NCBI RefSeq assembly: GCF_022267315.1 | Contig: NZ_JAIKLE010000023.1 | Coordinates: 62,001-126,000, forward strand | Origin: Maribellus maritimus | GTDB taxonomy: Bacteria > Bacteroidota > Bacteroidia > Bacteroidales > Prolixibacteraceae | Reading direction: 5' to 3' | DNA: 64,000 nucleotides | In this document: positions 46,575 through 54,245 of the stretch, piece after piece | How the letters are laid out: each line of letters begins with the position of its first letter | Numbering within the stretch: the first letter of the stretch is position 1 | Made by a program: the position numbers and the translations under genes | Notes under the pieces: model-generated | Told to the model about the DNA's origin: nothing | The model's database searches: none | The model's input: the letters and a program-made list of their open reading frames with translations, nothing else

Positions 46575-47642
46575 TTATCTCCTCTCTATCCGAATTTTTT
46601 GTTTTGAGAAGGTTCCGTCTGCTTGTCTCTTTCTTGGTAAAACTTCATATTTTATAGGAGTAGTTTCCGTCATTAAATCAAGAATGAGATAAAGAGGGTC
46701 GTTAAAAAAAGTAACGGTATATGATAAATCCTTTACATCATTTGCTACTTCAATTTCAACATTAAACATCCGTCCCAGTTTCTCTGCTACTTTGGTAATG
46801 GGTTCATCGTCAAAAATCAGCTTACCATCCTTCCATGCAATATATTTATCAATACTTCCTTCATGAGATGTAACTGTCTCTGAATTCTTGTTATAGGTCA
46901 TATTCTCACCCGGTTTCATTAGTTTAATCTGTTCAACTTGTTCCCGGCCCACTACTTTCTCAACCGCTACCTTGCCTTTAACCAGGGTAGTTGAAATAAA
47001 ATCATCATCGGGATATGCATTTATATTAAATTCTGTTCCCAGTACCTTCACCTGTAATTGGCCGGTTTTTACAACAAATGGTTTTTCCTTATTATGAGCC
47101 ACATCAAAGAAGGCTTCTCCCGACAACACAATTTCTCTGCGCTCTCCGTTAAAATTCCGGGGATACTTTATTTTACTTCCATAATTAAGATTTACCTCCG
47201 TTCCGTCGGATAGTTGAACGACTGTCCGTGAACCGATTGGTGCAATAACCTCAAGAGAGTCAACAGCCAGGTCAGCAAACTCTGTTGTCTTAAAATTACC
47301 GTTTGACAACAAATAAAACACAACTCCAAGTAAAGGGATAAAAAGAATTGCTGCCGCCCGGCTCAACCATTTTGTAATATTTGAAGAAAAAATCATTTTT
47401 ACAGGCTTACGGTCTCTGTGTTCCAGGTTTATTTGATGGTGTATTTTATCAAGCAAGGCACTGTACTTTTTTTTATCCTCTTTGCTTAAATCGGGTTCAA
47501 ACGATTCCCAATGTTCGATACCCCAACTTTTCCCCTCGCTGTTCTGAGCTTCCTCCTGAACCCACACAACAAGTTTTTCAAATTCCTCGTCGGTACAACT
47601 ATTTTTTAAATATTTTATCAGGATATCTTTGTTCATAATCAT
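46575..47642 (-). CDS. FecR family anti-sigma factor (PUL 2)
   Basis: 355 aa. N-terminal cytoplasmic part of about 100 residues (ILIKYLKNSCTDEEFEKLVV); one membrane segment about 110-130 (LSRAAAILFIPLLGVVFYLL); FecR domain (APIGSRTVVQLSDGTEVNLN, EIVLSGEAFFDVAHNKEKPF, VKVLGTEFNINAYPDDDFIS); then DUF4974 (LGRMFNVEIEVANDVKDLSY). It keeps the PUL 2 sigma factor inactive at the inner membrane until the SusC STN domain signals. It lies between the sigma factor gene (140 bp away) and SusC. Confidence 0.95.
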   Translation of the reverse strand: MIMNKDILIKYLKNSCTDEEFEKLVVWVQEEAQNSEGKSWGIEHWESFEPDLSKEDKKKYSALLDKIHHQINLEHRDRKPVKMIFSSNITKWLSRAAAILFIPLLGVVFYLLSNGNFKTTEFADLAVDSLEVIAPIGSRTVVQLSDGTEVNLNYGSKIKYPRNFNGERREIVLSGEAFFDVAHNKEKPFVVKTGQLQVKVLGTEFNINAYPDDDFISTTLVKGKVAVEKVVGREQVEQIKLMKPGENMTYNKNSETVTSHEGSIDKYIAWKDGKLIFDDEPITKVAEKLGRMFNVEIEVANDVKDLSYTVTFFNDPLYLILDLMTETTPIKYEVLPRKRQADGTFSKQKIRIERR

Positions 47643-47782
47643 TTTAAGTTTTGTACCTCCCTAAATCCGGGAGGTACTTCAACAAACTAAACTAAACTGA
47701 TGAATCTTAAACTTTAAATTCAATCAGGTGTATAGTATTACGCGCAAACTAAAAACGGTAACTAAATAAAATTGCTTTTTTT

Positions 47783-48379
47783 TTAACTAAAAAACAGACA
47801 AAGAAATAAAACATTGACAGCCAGACTACTATCAATATGAGATTTAAAAAATTTAATAATGGCAACCAGGTGATTATTTACGGTACTTTCTGAAATACCT
47901 AATTTTATGGCGATTTCGTGATGTGTTAATCCCTCTTCTCTGCTTAAATTATAAATCTCCTTCTGGCGGGGGGTTAACTGTTCCAGTAACGACTGTACTT
48001 TATGTTCAAGCTCTTTAAACTGAATTTCACTGATTACCGGTTCTGCTGTATTAACTTGTTGAATGGACCGTAAATATTCCCTCGATTTTGATTCACTCAC
48101 CCGTTTACGCAACAGACTCATGGTAGCGTTATATGCAATTGTAAACAGAAAGGATTCAAAAGAGGAATAGATATTAATTTTATCCCTCGATTTCCAAATC
48201 TTTATAAAAACTTCCTGGACAATCTCCTCTGCATCTTCTTCCTGCTTCAAATAGGTCAATACAAACTGGTGCAATTTATGACAATACGTATCATAAATAG
48301 CATCAAATGCCATCATATCCCCTTCCTTCAAAAGCCTTACAAGTTCTGTATTCGATTTCCCTTTTCCCAAGAATCTCAA
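47783..48379 (-). CDS. ECF RNA polymerase sigma-70 factor (PUL 2)
   Basis: About 198 aa. Region 2 spans about 20-90 (LLKEGDMMAFDAIYDTYCHK, EDAEEIVQEVFIKIWKSRDK). Region 4 spans about 135-180 (LTPRQKEIYNLSREEGLTHH, EIAIKLGISESTVNNHLV). It is the specific sigma factor of PUL 2. The start is uncertain: the first in-frame ATG lies inside the conserved LLKEGDMM segment, so translation must start upstream at a non-ATG codon, TTG at 48379 or 48370. A TAnnTTTG match at 48393-48400 would leave almost no leader for the 48379 start. Confidence 0.92.
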   Translation of the reverse strand: MRFLGKGKSNTELVRLLKEGDMMAFDAIYDTYCHKLHQFVLTYLKQEEDAEEIVQEVFIKIWKSRDKINIYSSFESFLFTIAYNATMSLLRKRVSESKSREYLRSIQQVNTAEPVISEIQFKELEHKVQSLLEQLTPRQKEIYNLSREEGLTHHEIAIKLGISESTVNNHLVAIIKFFKSHIDSSLAVNVLFLCLFFS

Positions 48380-48392
48380 AATTGTTCGTGAG

Positions 48393-48400
48393 CAAAGATA
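48393..48400 (-). promoter_or_regulatory. Candidate -7 element for PUL 2 sigma factor gene
   Basis: TATCTTTG on the minus strand fits TAnnTTTG and lies 14 nt before the TTG at 48379. Confidence 0.35.
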
Positions 48401-48621
48401 TTGATTCGTCCAAAAAAAACAAGATTAGGCAAAATATAGATTCAAAAACTACCAATTATTTAAAAATAAGGGGGCTGGAGTCACACCGCAAATAACATAA
48501 TGTAATTTTTCATAGAAAAAAAGCTGTAAAAAAAATAGCTGCCGCGCAAAAAAGTTCATACTAATCCGACAAGATATTCCCGTTAATATCGTCTATAATA
48601 AAAATTAACAGGAAGATAGTT

Positions 48622-48652
48622 CAAAAAAAAACTCCTGTCGATTAACAGGAGT
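48622..48652 (-). terminator. Rho-independent terminator after the GH92 gene
   Basis: Perfect 8-bp stem ACTCCTGT (48631-48638) / ACAGGAGT (48645-48652), 6-nt loop. On the minus strand it is followed by eight T (A run at 48623-48630). It separates the GH92 unit from the PUL 2 sigma factor gene. Confidence 0.9.
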
Positions 48653-48664
48653 CGGTCTAGGTTT

Positions 48665-50818
48665 TTATTTTACATTTCCCATTTCAAATATCAACGTTCC
48701 GCCATTCATCACCTCCTCGTGAGAAATGGACAGTTTGTTGTAGGGTTTGTCGTTTAATTCTACAGATTTCACATATATATTTTCGTCTGAGAAATTCTTT
48801 GCTTCCACTGTAAAAGTTTTCCCGTTGGGTAAATTCACAACAGCTTTGGGTAATTGAGGAGCACCCAAAATATATTCTCCTCCACAAGGATTTAAAGGAT
48901 AAAAACCGAGATTCGTAAAAATATACCAGGCCGACATCTGACCGCAGTCGTCGTTGCCACACAGTCCGTCAATTTTATTGATGTATTTTGTTTTTACGAT
49001 TTCATTCAGCAATTCTTGTGTACGCCACGGTTTTCCTGCCAATGTGTATAAATATGCCACATGATGACTGGGTTCGTTTCCATGTGCATATTGCCCGATT
49101 AAACCGGTAACATCCAAAACAAAACCGGTTCCTTCACTCGATTCTTCCATCTCAAAGAGAGAATCCAGCTTTGTTGTAAAATTTTCTTTTCCTCCTAACA
49201 AATCAATTAAACCGTCAACATCGTGTTGCACATGCCAGGTGTATTGCCATGCATTTCCTTCGGTATAATCGCCACCCGAGGTTCCGGCATGCGACAATGA
49301 AAAACTGTTAAAGGGTGTGCGCCAGTTCCCATCAGAATTTTTTCCTCTTGCGAGTTTTGTTTCCGGATCAATAAGATTTTTCCAGTAATTTGAACGTTCT
49401 AAAAAAAACATATAATCATCTTCTTTTCCCAGGACTTTGGCAAACTGAGCGGCGCAATAATCGTCGTAAGCCGACTCCATTGTGCGTGAAACCGATTCTT
49501 CCTTAACCACATCAAATGGATAATAGCCATATTTATCGTACACTGCCCATGAAGATTTTTGATGATCGCTTGTTAATGAAGTTTTTACCGCTTCGAACGC
49601 ACGTTCTGCATCAAAACCTTTAAATCCTTTCAGATACGCATCAACAATTACGGGCACAGCGTGATTTCCAATCATACAGAATGTTTCCTTTCCCCAAAGT
49701 GCCCAGATGGGTAAAAATCCCTGGTTATCGTATTGATGCAACATGGAATGCACAAAATCATCTACTTTCCCGGGAGCCAAAATCGTATACAAAGGATGTG
49801 CTGCACGATAGGTATCCCACAACGAAAGTGTGGAATAAAACGGGGCCTGATCAACGTCGGCAATGTTATTGGGCTGAATAAACAAACGATACATCGACGT
49901 ATAAAACATTGTTTTTTTATCGTTGTCGCCCTGAACATCTACTCTGGCCAGCAACTCGTTCCAGCTTTGTTTCGCTTTTTCTACCGTAGTCTCAAAATTC
50001 CAGTCGCTTTTTTCTTTTGCCAGATTTGCTTTTGCTCCTTCCACTCCGGTTGACGACAAAGCCACTTTTATCATCAGTTCCTCATCTGAACCTAAATCAA
50101 ACTCAAGCACATAACGAGGTGCTTTTTCATTTTCAGAGCGATTGGGAAGCAACTCCTTTTTTATGATTGGTTTATTGAATTCAATAACATAGTAATAAGT
50201 ACGGTTTAACCACACGCTGGTATTGGAGTAACCCGTAATCATTTTATCTCCTTCGAAATTTACTTCTGCGTCCTGCACATGTGCATGCAATTGATTCTGA
50301 CTTGAACACTGCGAACTCTGGAAGTCGACAAGCAGGTTGGTTGTCTTACCTTCAGGATATTTGTAGCGATGCAGTGCCACATGCGGAGTAGCGGTCATTT
50401 CAGCATCAATATCAAAATCGGTTAACTGAACAGCATAATATCCGGGGCTGGCAGTTTCTGTTTTTTTGTTGATGGTACTTTTAAATACCTCCGGTTTTTC
50501 TCCGCTAAACGGCAAGATCAACAAGTCACCCAAATCGGGGCAACCGGTTCCGTTCAGCCGGTCTTGTGTAAATCCGTTAATTGTTGAATCGGTCGACTGG
50601 TAACCACTGCAATATTCCCATCCGCCGTTTCCGGTTTCAGAACCAACCTGAATTAATCCGAAAGGCACACAGGCCCCCGGAAAACAGTGCCCGTACTCGG
50701 CAGCGCCGATAAAGGGATCGACATATTTTGTGTAATCAGGTTCCGGAACTGAAGTTTGCTGCGAACAGGAAACAAAAAATAAAAACGACAGGAGAATAAC
50801 AACGGCTAATTTCATCAT
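48665..50818 (-). CDS. Glycoside hydrolase family 92 alpha-mannosidase lipoprotein
   Basis: 717 aa from the ATG at 50818, giving a lipoprotein signal MMKLAVVILLSFLFFVSC; an in-frame start at 50863 adds 15 residues. GH92 hallmarks are YVDPFIGAAEYGHCFPGACV, PFGLIQVGSETG, FTQDRLNGTGCPDLGDLLIL, DTYRAAHPLYTILAPG, the acid-Glu segment EGNAWQYTW and the base-Asp segment GNDDCGQMSAWYIF. These calcium-dependent inverting exo-alpha-mannosidases trim mannose from N-glycans or yeast-type mannans. It lies between PUL 2 and the esterase-porter pair on the same strand. Confidence 0.94.
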   Translation of the reverse strand: MMKLAVVILLSFLFFVSCSQQTSVPEPDYTKYVDPFIGAAEYGHCFPGACVPFGLIQVGSETGNGGWEYCSGYQSTDSTINGFTQDRLNGTGCPDLGDLLILPFSGEKPEVFKSTINKKTETASPGYYAVQLTDFDIDAEMTATPHVALHRYKYPEGKTTNLLVDFQSSQCSSQNQLHAHVQDAEVNFEGDKMITGYSNTSVWLNRTYYYVIEFNKPIIKKELLPNRSENEKAPRYVLEFDLGSDEELMIKVALSSTGVEGAKANLAKEKSDWNFETTVEKAKQSWNELLARVDVQGDNDKKTMFYTSMYRLFIQPNNIADVDQAPFYSTLSLWDTYRAAHPLYTILAPGKVDDFVHSMLHQYDNQGFLPIWALWGKETFCMIGNHAVPVIVDAYLKGFKGFDAERAFEAVKTSLTSDHQKSSWAVYDKYGYYPFDVVKEESVSRTMESAYDDYCAAQFAKVLGKEDDYMFFLERSNYWKNLIDPETKLARGKNSDGNWRTPFNSFSLSHAGTSGGDYTEGNAWQYTWHVQHDVDGLIDLLGGKENFTTKLDSLFEMEESSEGTGFVLDVTGLIGQYAHGNEPSHHVAYLYTLAGKPWRTQELLNEIVKTKYINKIDGLCGNDDCGQMSAWYIFTNLGFYPLNPCGGEYILGAPQLPKAVVNLPNGKTFTVEAKNFSDENIYVKSVELNDKPYNKLSISHEEVMNGGTLIFEMGNVK

Positions 50819-50996
50819 GTAAAGGTTATAATTTGATTTTTGTAATTTTTGGCAAAAGGACACCTCCTTTTTTGCGTTGTGAAAATAGCAATAATTGGCA
50901 CACCGGTATGCTCCACTCCTCTTTTAAACGCAAAGTTTAAACGTAAATTGAAATTTCCATTCAGATACCTATAAGTACTTACGACTTCCCTGTTTG

Positions 50997-51032
50997 GTTG
51001 GATCTCTTTTCAATTTTACATCAAACCACAAC
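50997..51032 (-). CRISPR. Solitary 36-nt CRISPR-type repeat
   Basis: On the minus strand it begins GTTGTGGTTTGATG and ends AGAGATCCAAC, the length and GTTGTG...CAAC ends typical of Bacteroidota type II repeats. A 36-nt copy with 31 identities lies on the same plus-strand orientation 29 nt away (51062-51097) and is better read as the tracrRNA anti-repeat. No further repeat is found on either side at 60-70 nt spacing, so this is a single remnant rather than an array. Confidence 0.7.
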
Positions 51033-51061
51033 TAACGCCATCCCAGAATGTAACTTTCATT

Positions 51062-51152
51062 GTTGGATCTCTTTTCAATTTTATATCTTATCACAATAAG
51101 GCTATATGCCGAAGGAAAAAATTCCTATACTCCCGCCTCGGTGGGAGTTTTT
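51062..51152 (+). ncRNA. Putative type II CRISPR tracrRNA (orphan)
   Basis: Anti-repeat 51062-51097 is complementary to the repeat at 50997-51032. Of five differences, three change a pair to G-U (repeat positions opposite 23, 30 and 36) and two adjacent ones (27, 28) make the internal bulge expected between lower and upper stem. It is followed by the nexus AAGGC-TATAT-GCC (51098-51110), a small hairpin GGAA/TTCC (51114-51125), and the terminator stem ACTCCC/GGGAGT (51129-51148) with a T run to 51152. This is the full order of a Cas9 tracrRNA. No cas9, cas1 or cas2 gene is in the window. Promoter not identified. Confidence 0.72.
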
Positions 51153-51165
51153 ATTTGTAGGGAAG

Positions 51166-51195
51166 CCTCCTTCGGCCCCTCCAAAGGAGGGGTGC
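51166..51195. repeat. Intergenic palindromic element
   Basis: Perfect 7-bp inverted repeat CCCCTCC (51176-51182) / GGAGGGG (51186-51192) with a 3-nt loop, preceded by GCCTCC. Similar G/C-rich blocks recur at 63425-63483, suggesting a dispersed Bacteroidota intergenic repeat. Confidence 0.45.
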
Positions 51196-51291
51196 AAAAA
51201 GAGGACATATCCGGCAGTTTAGCAAATAACATGAAAAAACATAAAAGAATAAACATCCAACAGAGAGGTTAAGAATACAAAATTCTGCGAC

Positions 51292-51317
51292 CTTTGAGCG
51301 TCCGGAAGACCTCAAAG
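51292..51317. repeat. Intergenic hairpin near the esterase 3' end
   Basis: CTTTGAG (51292-51298) pairs with CTCAAAG (51311-51317), extended inside by GTC/GAC with one bulged base. No U tract follows on the minus strand, so it may be a repeat element or mRNA 3'-end structure rather than a terminator. Confidence 0.4.
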
Positions 51318-51344
51318 TGTCTGAATAATGCCTCTCCTTAAACG

Positions 51345-52514
51345 CTACCAAACCACCTCATCGTTTGTGCGCACGGCATAGTCGGGAAGCGGATTGGAGG
51401 TGGTAAATATTTTTAATGTTTCGTACGGTTCAATTACATTTCCCTCTTCACTTATTTCCCCCTTATCGTCGAGAACCGCATTTAGGTTAAGGTTTAAATA
51501 TTTTGCTAAAAAGGGATAAACGGCTTTACGTTTTGAGAACTGGTAACCATGTCCTTCATCCGGAAAATGAACATTCTCTACCCGTTCTTTAACGCCCATC
51601 AGTTTATATATGTATTGAATATGCGGAAACTCAACTTTGGGTGTATTTAATGTCCAGTCGCCTCCATCGGATACGAGTAATAAAGGCCGCGGGGCAGTTA
51701 ATGCAGCTATTTCCACATTGTTGGTCTGGTGATGGTCGCTTTTGTGCACAGGCATTCCGCTTTCGCACACACAACCTCCAAAAAAATGCGCTGACACCTG
51801 AACCACTGGCGCCGAAACTTTTACACGCTTATCAATGGCTGTTAACATAAATGTTTGGGTGCCTCCGCCGGAAGCGCCTGTCACCGCAATTCGTTCGGGG
51901 TCGATATTATCCAGCGACAATAAAAAATCGAGCGCACGAATGCTGTTCCATATTTGTTGTTTTAATGCTTTGGAGTGATTGTGTTCCCAACCATAGGCAG
52001 CCATTTCTCCATAACCAACCATATCGTAAACAAAAACAACAGCGCCCATTTTTGCAAAAGAAATACAGCGGTTTTGAATATCGGAGCTAACCCGCGCCGA
52101 CTGCATCCGATCGCCAAAATGTCCGTGCGGAGAAAGAATACCCGCTGTTTTTCCATCCATTTTCTCCGGAAGATATAAACTACCGGTTACAAAAACACCG
52201 GGCAAACTTTCAATAGCGACATTCCGAACCGTATATCCATCGTATTTTCTTTCTTTTGAATACCGGGGTTTCAGGGGTGTTTTCTCCGGTAAAGGGCTCA
52301 AATCTGCTCCTTCCAGAATTCCCTGACGGATTACCTCAGCCCGTTTTAACCACTCTTCTTTTGTAGTGTACTGCCTTTTTAACTGGTCAATAAACGTTTG
52401 GGCTTCCGGCTGGGTAAAATAATGCCCCATACAAAGGTTTAACTCTTCTGCCTGCTGTGCCTGTACGACAATAAATCCAACAATAAATACAGTAAATAAA
52501 ATATATCTTTTCAT
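51345..52514 (-). CDS. Secreted alpha/beta hydrolase, acetyl-xylan-esterase-like
   Basis: 389 aa from the ATG at 52514, giving signal peptide KRYILFTVFIVGFIVVQAQ; an upstream start at 52571 would add 19 residues in front of it. The hydrolase core has PGVFVTGSLYLPEKMDGKTA, GILSPHGHFGDRM and the nucleophile S215 in VTGASGGGTQT. A late segment PDEGHGYQFSKRKAVYPFLA carries the probable catalytic His. Proteins of this type are usually called acetyl-xylan or carbohydrate esterases; glucuronoyl esterase activity is also possible. It starts 59 bp after the sugar porter stop on the same strand. Confidence 0.82.
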   Translation of the reverse strand: MKRYILFTVFIVGFIVVQAQQAEELNLCMGHYFTQPEAQTFIDQLKRQYTTKEEWLKRAEVIRQGILEGADLSPLPEKTPLKPRYSKERKYDGYTVRNVAIESLPGVFVTGSLYLPEKMDGKTAGILSPHGHFGDRMQSARVSSDIQNRCISFAKMGAVVFVYDMVGYGEMAAYGWEHNHSKALKQQIWNSIRALDFLLSLDNIDPERIAVTGASGGGTQTFMLTAIDKRVKVSAPVVQVSAHFFGGCVCESGMPVHKSDHHQTNNVEIAALTAPRPLLLVSDGGDWTLNTPKVEFPHIQYIYKLMGVKERVENVHFPDEGHGYQFSKRKAVYPFLAKYLNLNLNAVLDDKGEISEEGNVIEPYETLKIFTTSNPLPDYAVRTNDEVVW

Positions 52515-52573
52515 AATTATTGTTTTAACTAAAAATTTATACTCATTTGAAACAAATGCATTAATAAACAAAT

Positions 52574-53899
52574 CTATTTTTTTAATATCAATTTTTCTAT
52601 TTCCTCCAGCGATTTACCTTTGGTTTCAATTAATGCAAAGCGGTAAAACAGAAGGCTCAACAATGTCGCAACAGTAAAGAAAACAAATACGTAGCCAACT
52701 CCAATCATGGAAGAAACAACCGGAAACGCCAAGGCAATTGCAAAGTTAAATATCCAGTGAGAAAATGAGCCCATTGCAGTTCCTTTTGCACGGACACTGT
52801 TTGGAAACATTTCTGAAAGAATAACCCAGATAACCGCTCCCTGCGAAAAAGCAAAAAAGGCAATGTATCCGATTAACAATGATAAGAGAATAAATCCCGA
52901 TTTGGTATCGGTTATAAACGCCCAGCTGAACAAACCCAGAAAAACTGACATTCCCGAAGCTCCGACATAAAGCAAAAATTTACGTCCGAAGCGATCGATA
53001 ATTGACATGGCAATAATGGTAAATATCAAATTGGTCAAACCAATCAACACAGACTGGAACAAAGCTGCTTCGCCTGAAAAACCTGCCTGCCGAAAAATAT
53101 CGGTTGAATAATACATAATCACATTGATTCCTGCCAGCTGGTTAAACATCCCTACAGCAATACCAATTATTGCAAGCCGTAAATAAGGCTTTTTCATTAG
53201 CGATACTCTTTTATTTACGGCCTCTTCTTTTAGGGAATCTTTTATGGAAGCCATAAGTAAATCTGCATCTTCTTCCGGATTCACCCGTCTGATCACTTCA
53301 CGGGCCTCATCGTTTTTCCCGATTTTCACCAGCCAACGGGGGCTGCGTGAAATAAAAAACAACAGCACCCACAACACTGCTGACGGAACCACCCCGGCCA
53401 AAAACATCCAGCGCCAGCTTCCATGCAGCAAACTGTCAATCATATAGTCGGAAAAAAAAGCAACCAAAATACCGGTAACTATAGCCAGCTGATTGGTTGC
53501 AACGAGCTTCCCGCGAATTTTCGGAGGAGAAACTTCAGAAATATACATGGGTGTAAGCACCGACGCACCTCCAACGGCAATACCACCTAAAAAACGGGCA
53601 ATCACAAACACCCAGATATTTGCGGCCAAACCAGCTCCCAGCATCGAAAATAAAAAAAGCGCGGCCATTATTTTTAACATATAACGCCTGCCATATTTAT
53701 CTCCGGGTTTCCCGATAAACAGGGCACCAATCACACATCCGGCCAAAGCAGTACTTACTACAAGACCTTTCATAAACTCTGTTAGCTGGAAATGTTCTGC
53801 AACATAAAAGATGGCTCCGTTGATAACAGCGGTTTCAAAACCAAACATCAGCCCCCCAAGGGCTGCTACAAAAGTTACAAAATACAGGTATCTCCTCAT
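52574..53899 (-). CDS. Sugar porter family MFS transporter
   Basis: 441 aa with about 12 membrane segments. Signatures: LGGLMFGFETAVINGAIFYV, GDKYGRRYMLK, SRSPRWLVKIGK, NQLAGINVIMYYSTDIFRQA, IDRFGRKFLL and ETKGKSLEEIEKLI at the end. It imports a monosaccharide through the inner membrane. It differs clearly from the porter at 10063-11448 and has the Gly/Asn pattern of xylose/galactose/glucose-type porters, though the sugar is not certain. It leads the minus-strand unit porter, esterase, GH92. Confidence 0.93.
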   Translation of the reverse strand: MRRYLYFVTFVAALGGLMFGFETAVINGAIFYVAEHFQLTEFMKGLVVSTALAGCVIGALFIGKPGDKYGRRYMLKIMAALFLFSMLGAGLAANIWVFVIARFLGGIAVGGASVLTPMYISEVSPPKIRGKLVATNQLAIVTGILVAFFSDYMIDSLLHGSWRWMFLAGVVPSAVLWVLLFFISRSPRWLVKIGKNDEAREVIRRVNPEEDADLLMASIKDSLKEEAVNKRVSLMKKPYLRLAIIGIAVGMFNQLAGINVIMYYSTDIFRQAGFSGEAALFQSVLIGLTNLIFTIIAMSIIDRFGRKFLLYVGASGMSVFLGLFSWAFITDTKSGFILLSLLIGYIAFFAFSQGAVIWVILSEMFPNSVRAKGTAMGSFSHWIFNFAIALAFPVVSSMIGVGYVFVFFTVATLLSLLFYRFALIETKGKSLEEIEKLILKK

Positions 53900-54245
53900 G
53901 ATTATTTTATCGGTTTAATTCAGCTTGTTAAAGATAGTATTTCATTTATATAAATCCTCGGGGTGTTTGTCTGATATTGTACCACAATGTATTACACCAC
54001 ATTTCACCCACCTGATTTCCACATCCTGAGATCAAAAAAAATCGCAAAAAAAATACTGTTCGAAAATTTACCATGAACAAAATGACGTCTTTAACTATTT
54101 ACTTTATGGCAAAAAGTGTAAAGTTAACAAATACTTTACAAAAGCTTTTGAACAAGTATTTCTGATATTCGAAAGTTAAAAAAGCAGATTGTTTTTTTAT
54201 ATTTGCGCCCTTAATTCGAAAACCTGATTTTATAGTCCGGAAACC
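53900..54245. other. 346-bp divergent intergenic region
   Basis: Between the sugar porter (minus) and the acyl-CoA transferase (plus). It contains no gene. A TATATTTG at 54198-54205 is the best promoter element seen. The remainder is AT-rich without strong repeats. Confidence 0.5.
54198..54205 (+). promoter_or_regulatory. Candidate -7 element for the acyl-CoA transferase gene
   Basis: TATATTTG fits TAnnTTTG, 41 nt before the ATG at 54246. No TTTG at the expected -33 position. Confidence 0.4.

Noticed and set aside
50997-51097. A two-repeat CRISPR array with one 29-nt spacer
   Set aside because: The second element is followed by nexus and terminator hairpins, and its differences from the first preserve pairing, so an anti-repeat explains it better than a decayed repeat. 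No third repeat is found on either side.
51060-51272. A 70-codon frame across the tracrRNA region
   Set aside because: It runs through the anti-repeat, the terminator and a palindromic element, with no family resemblance and no signal or coding bias.
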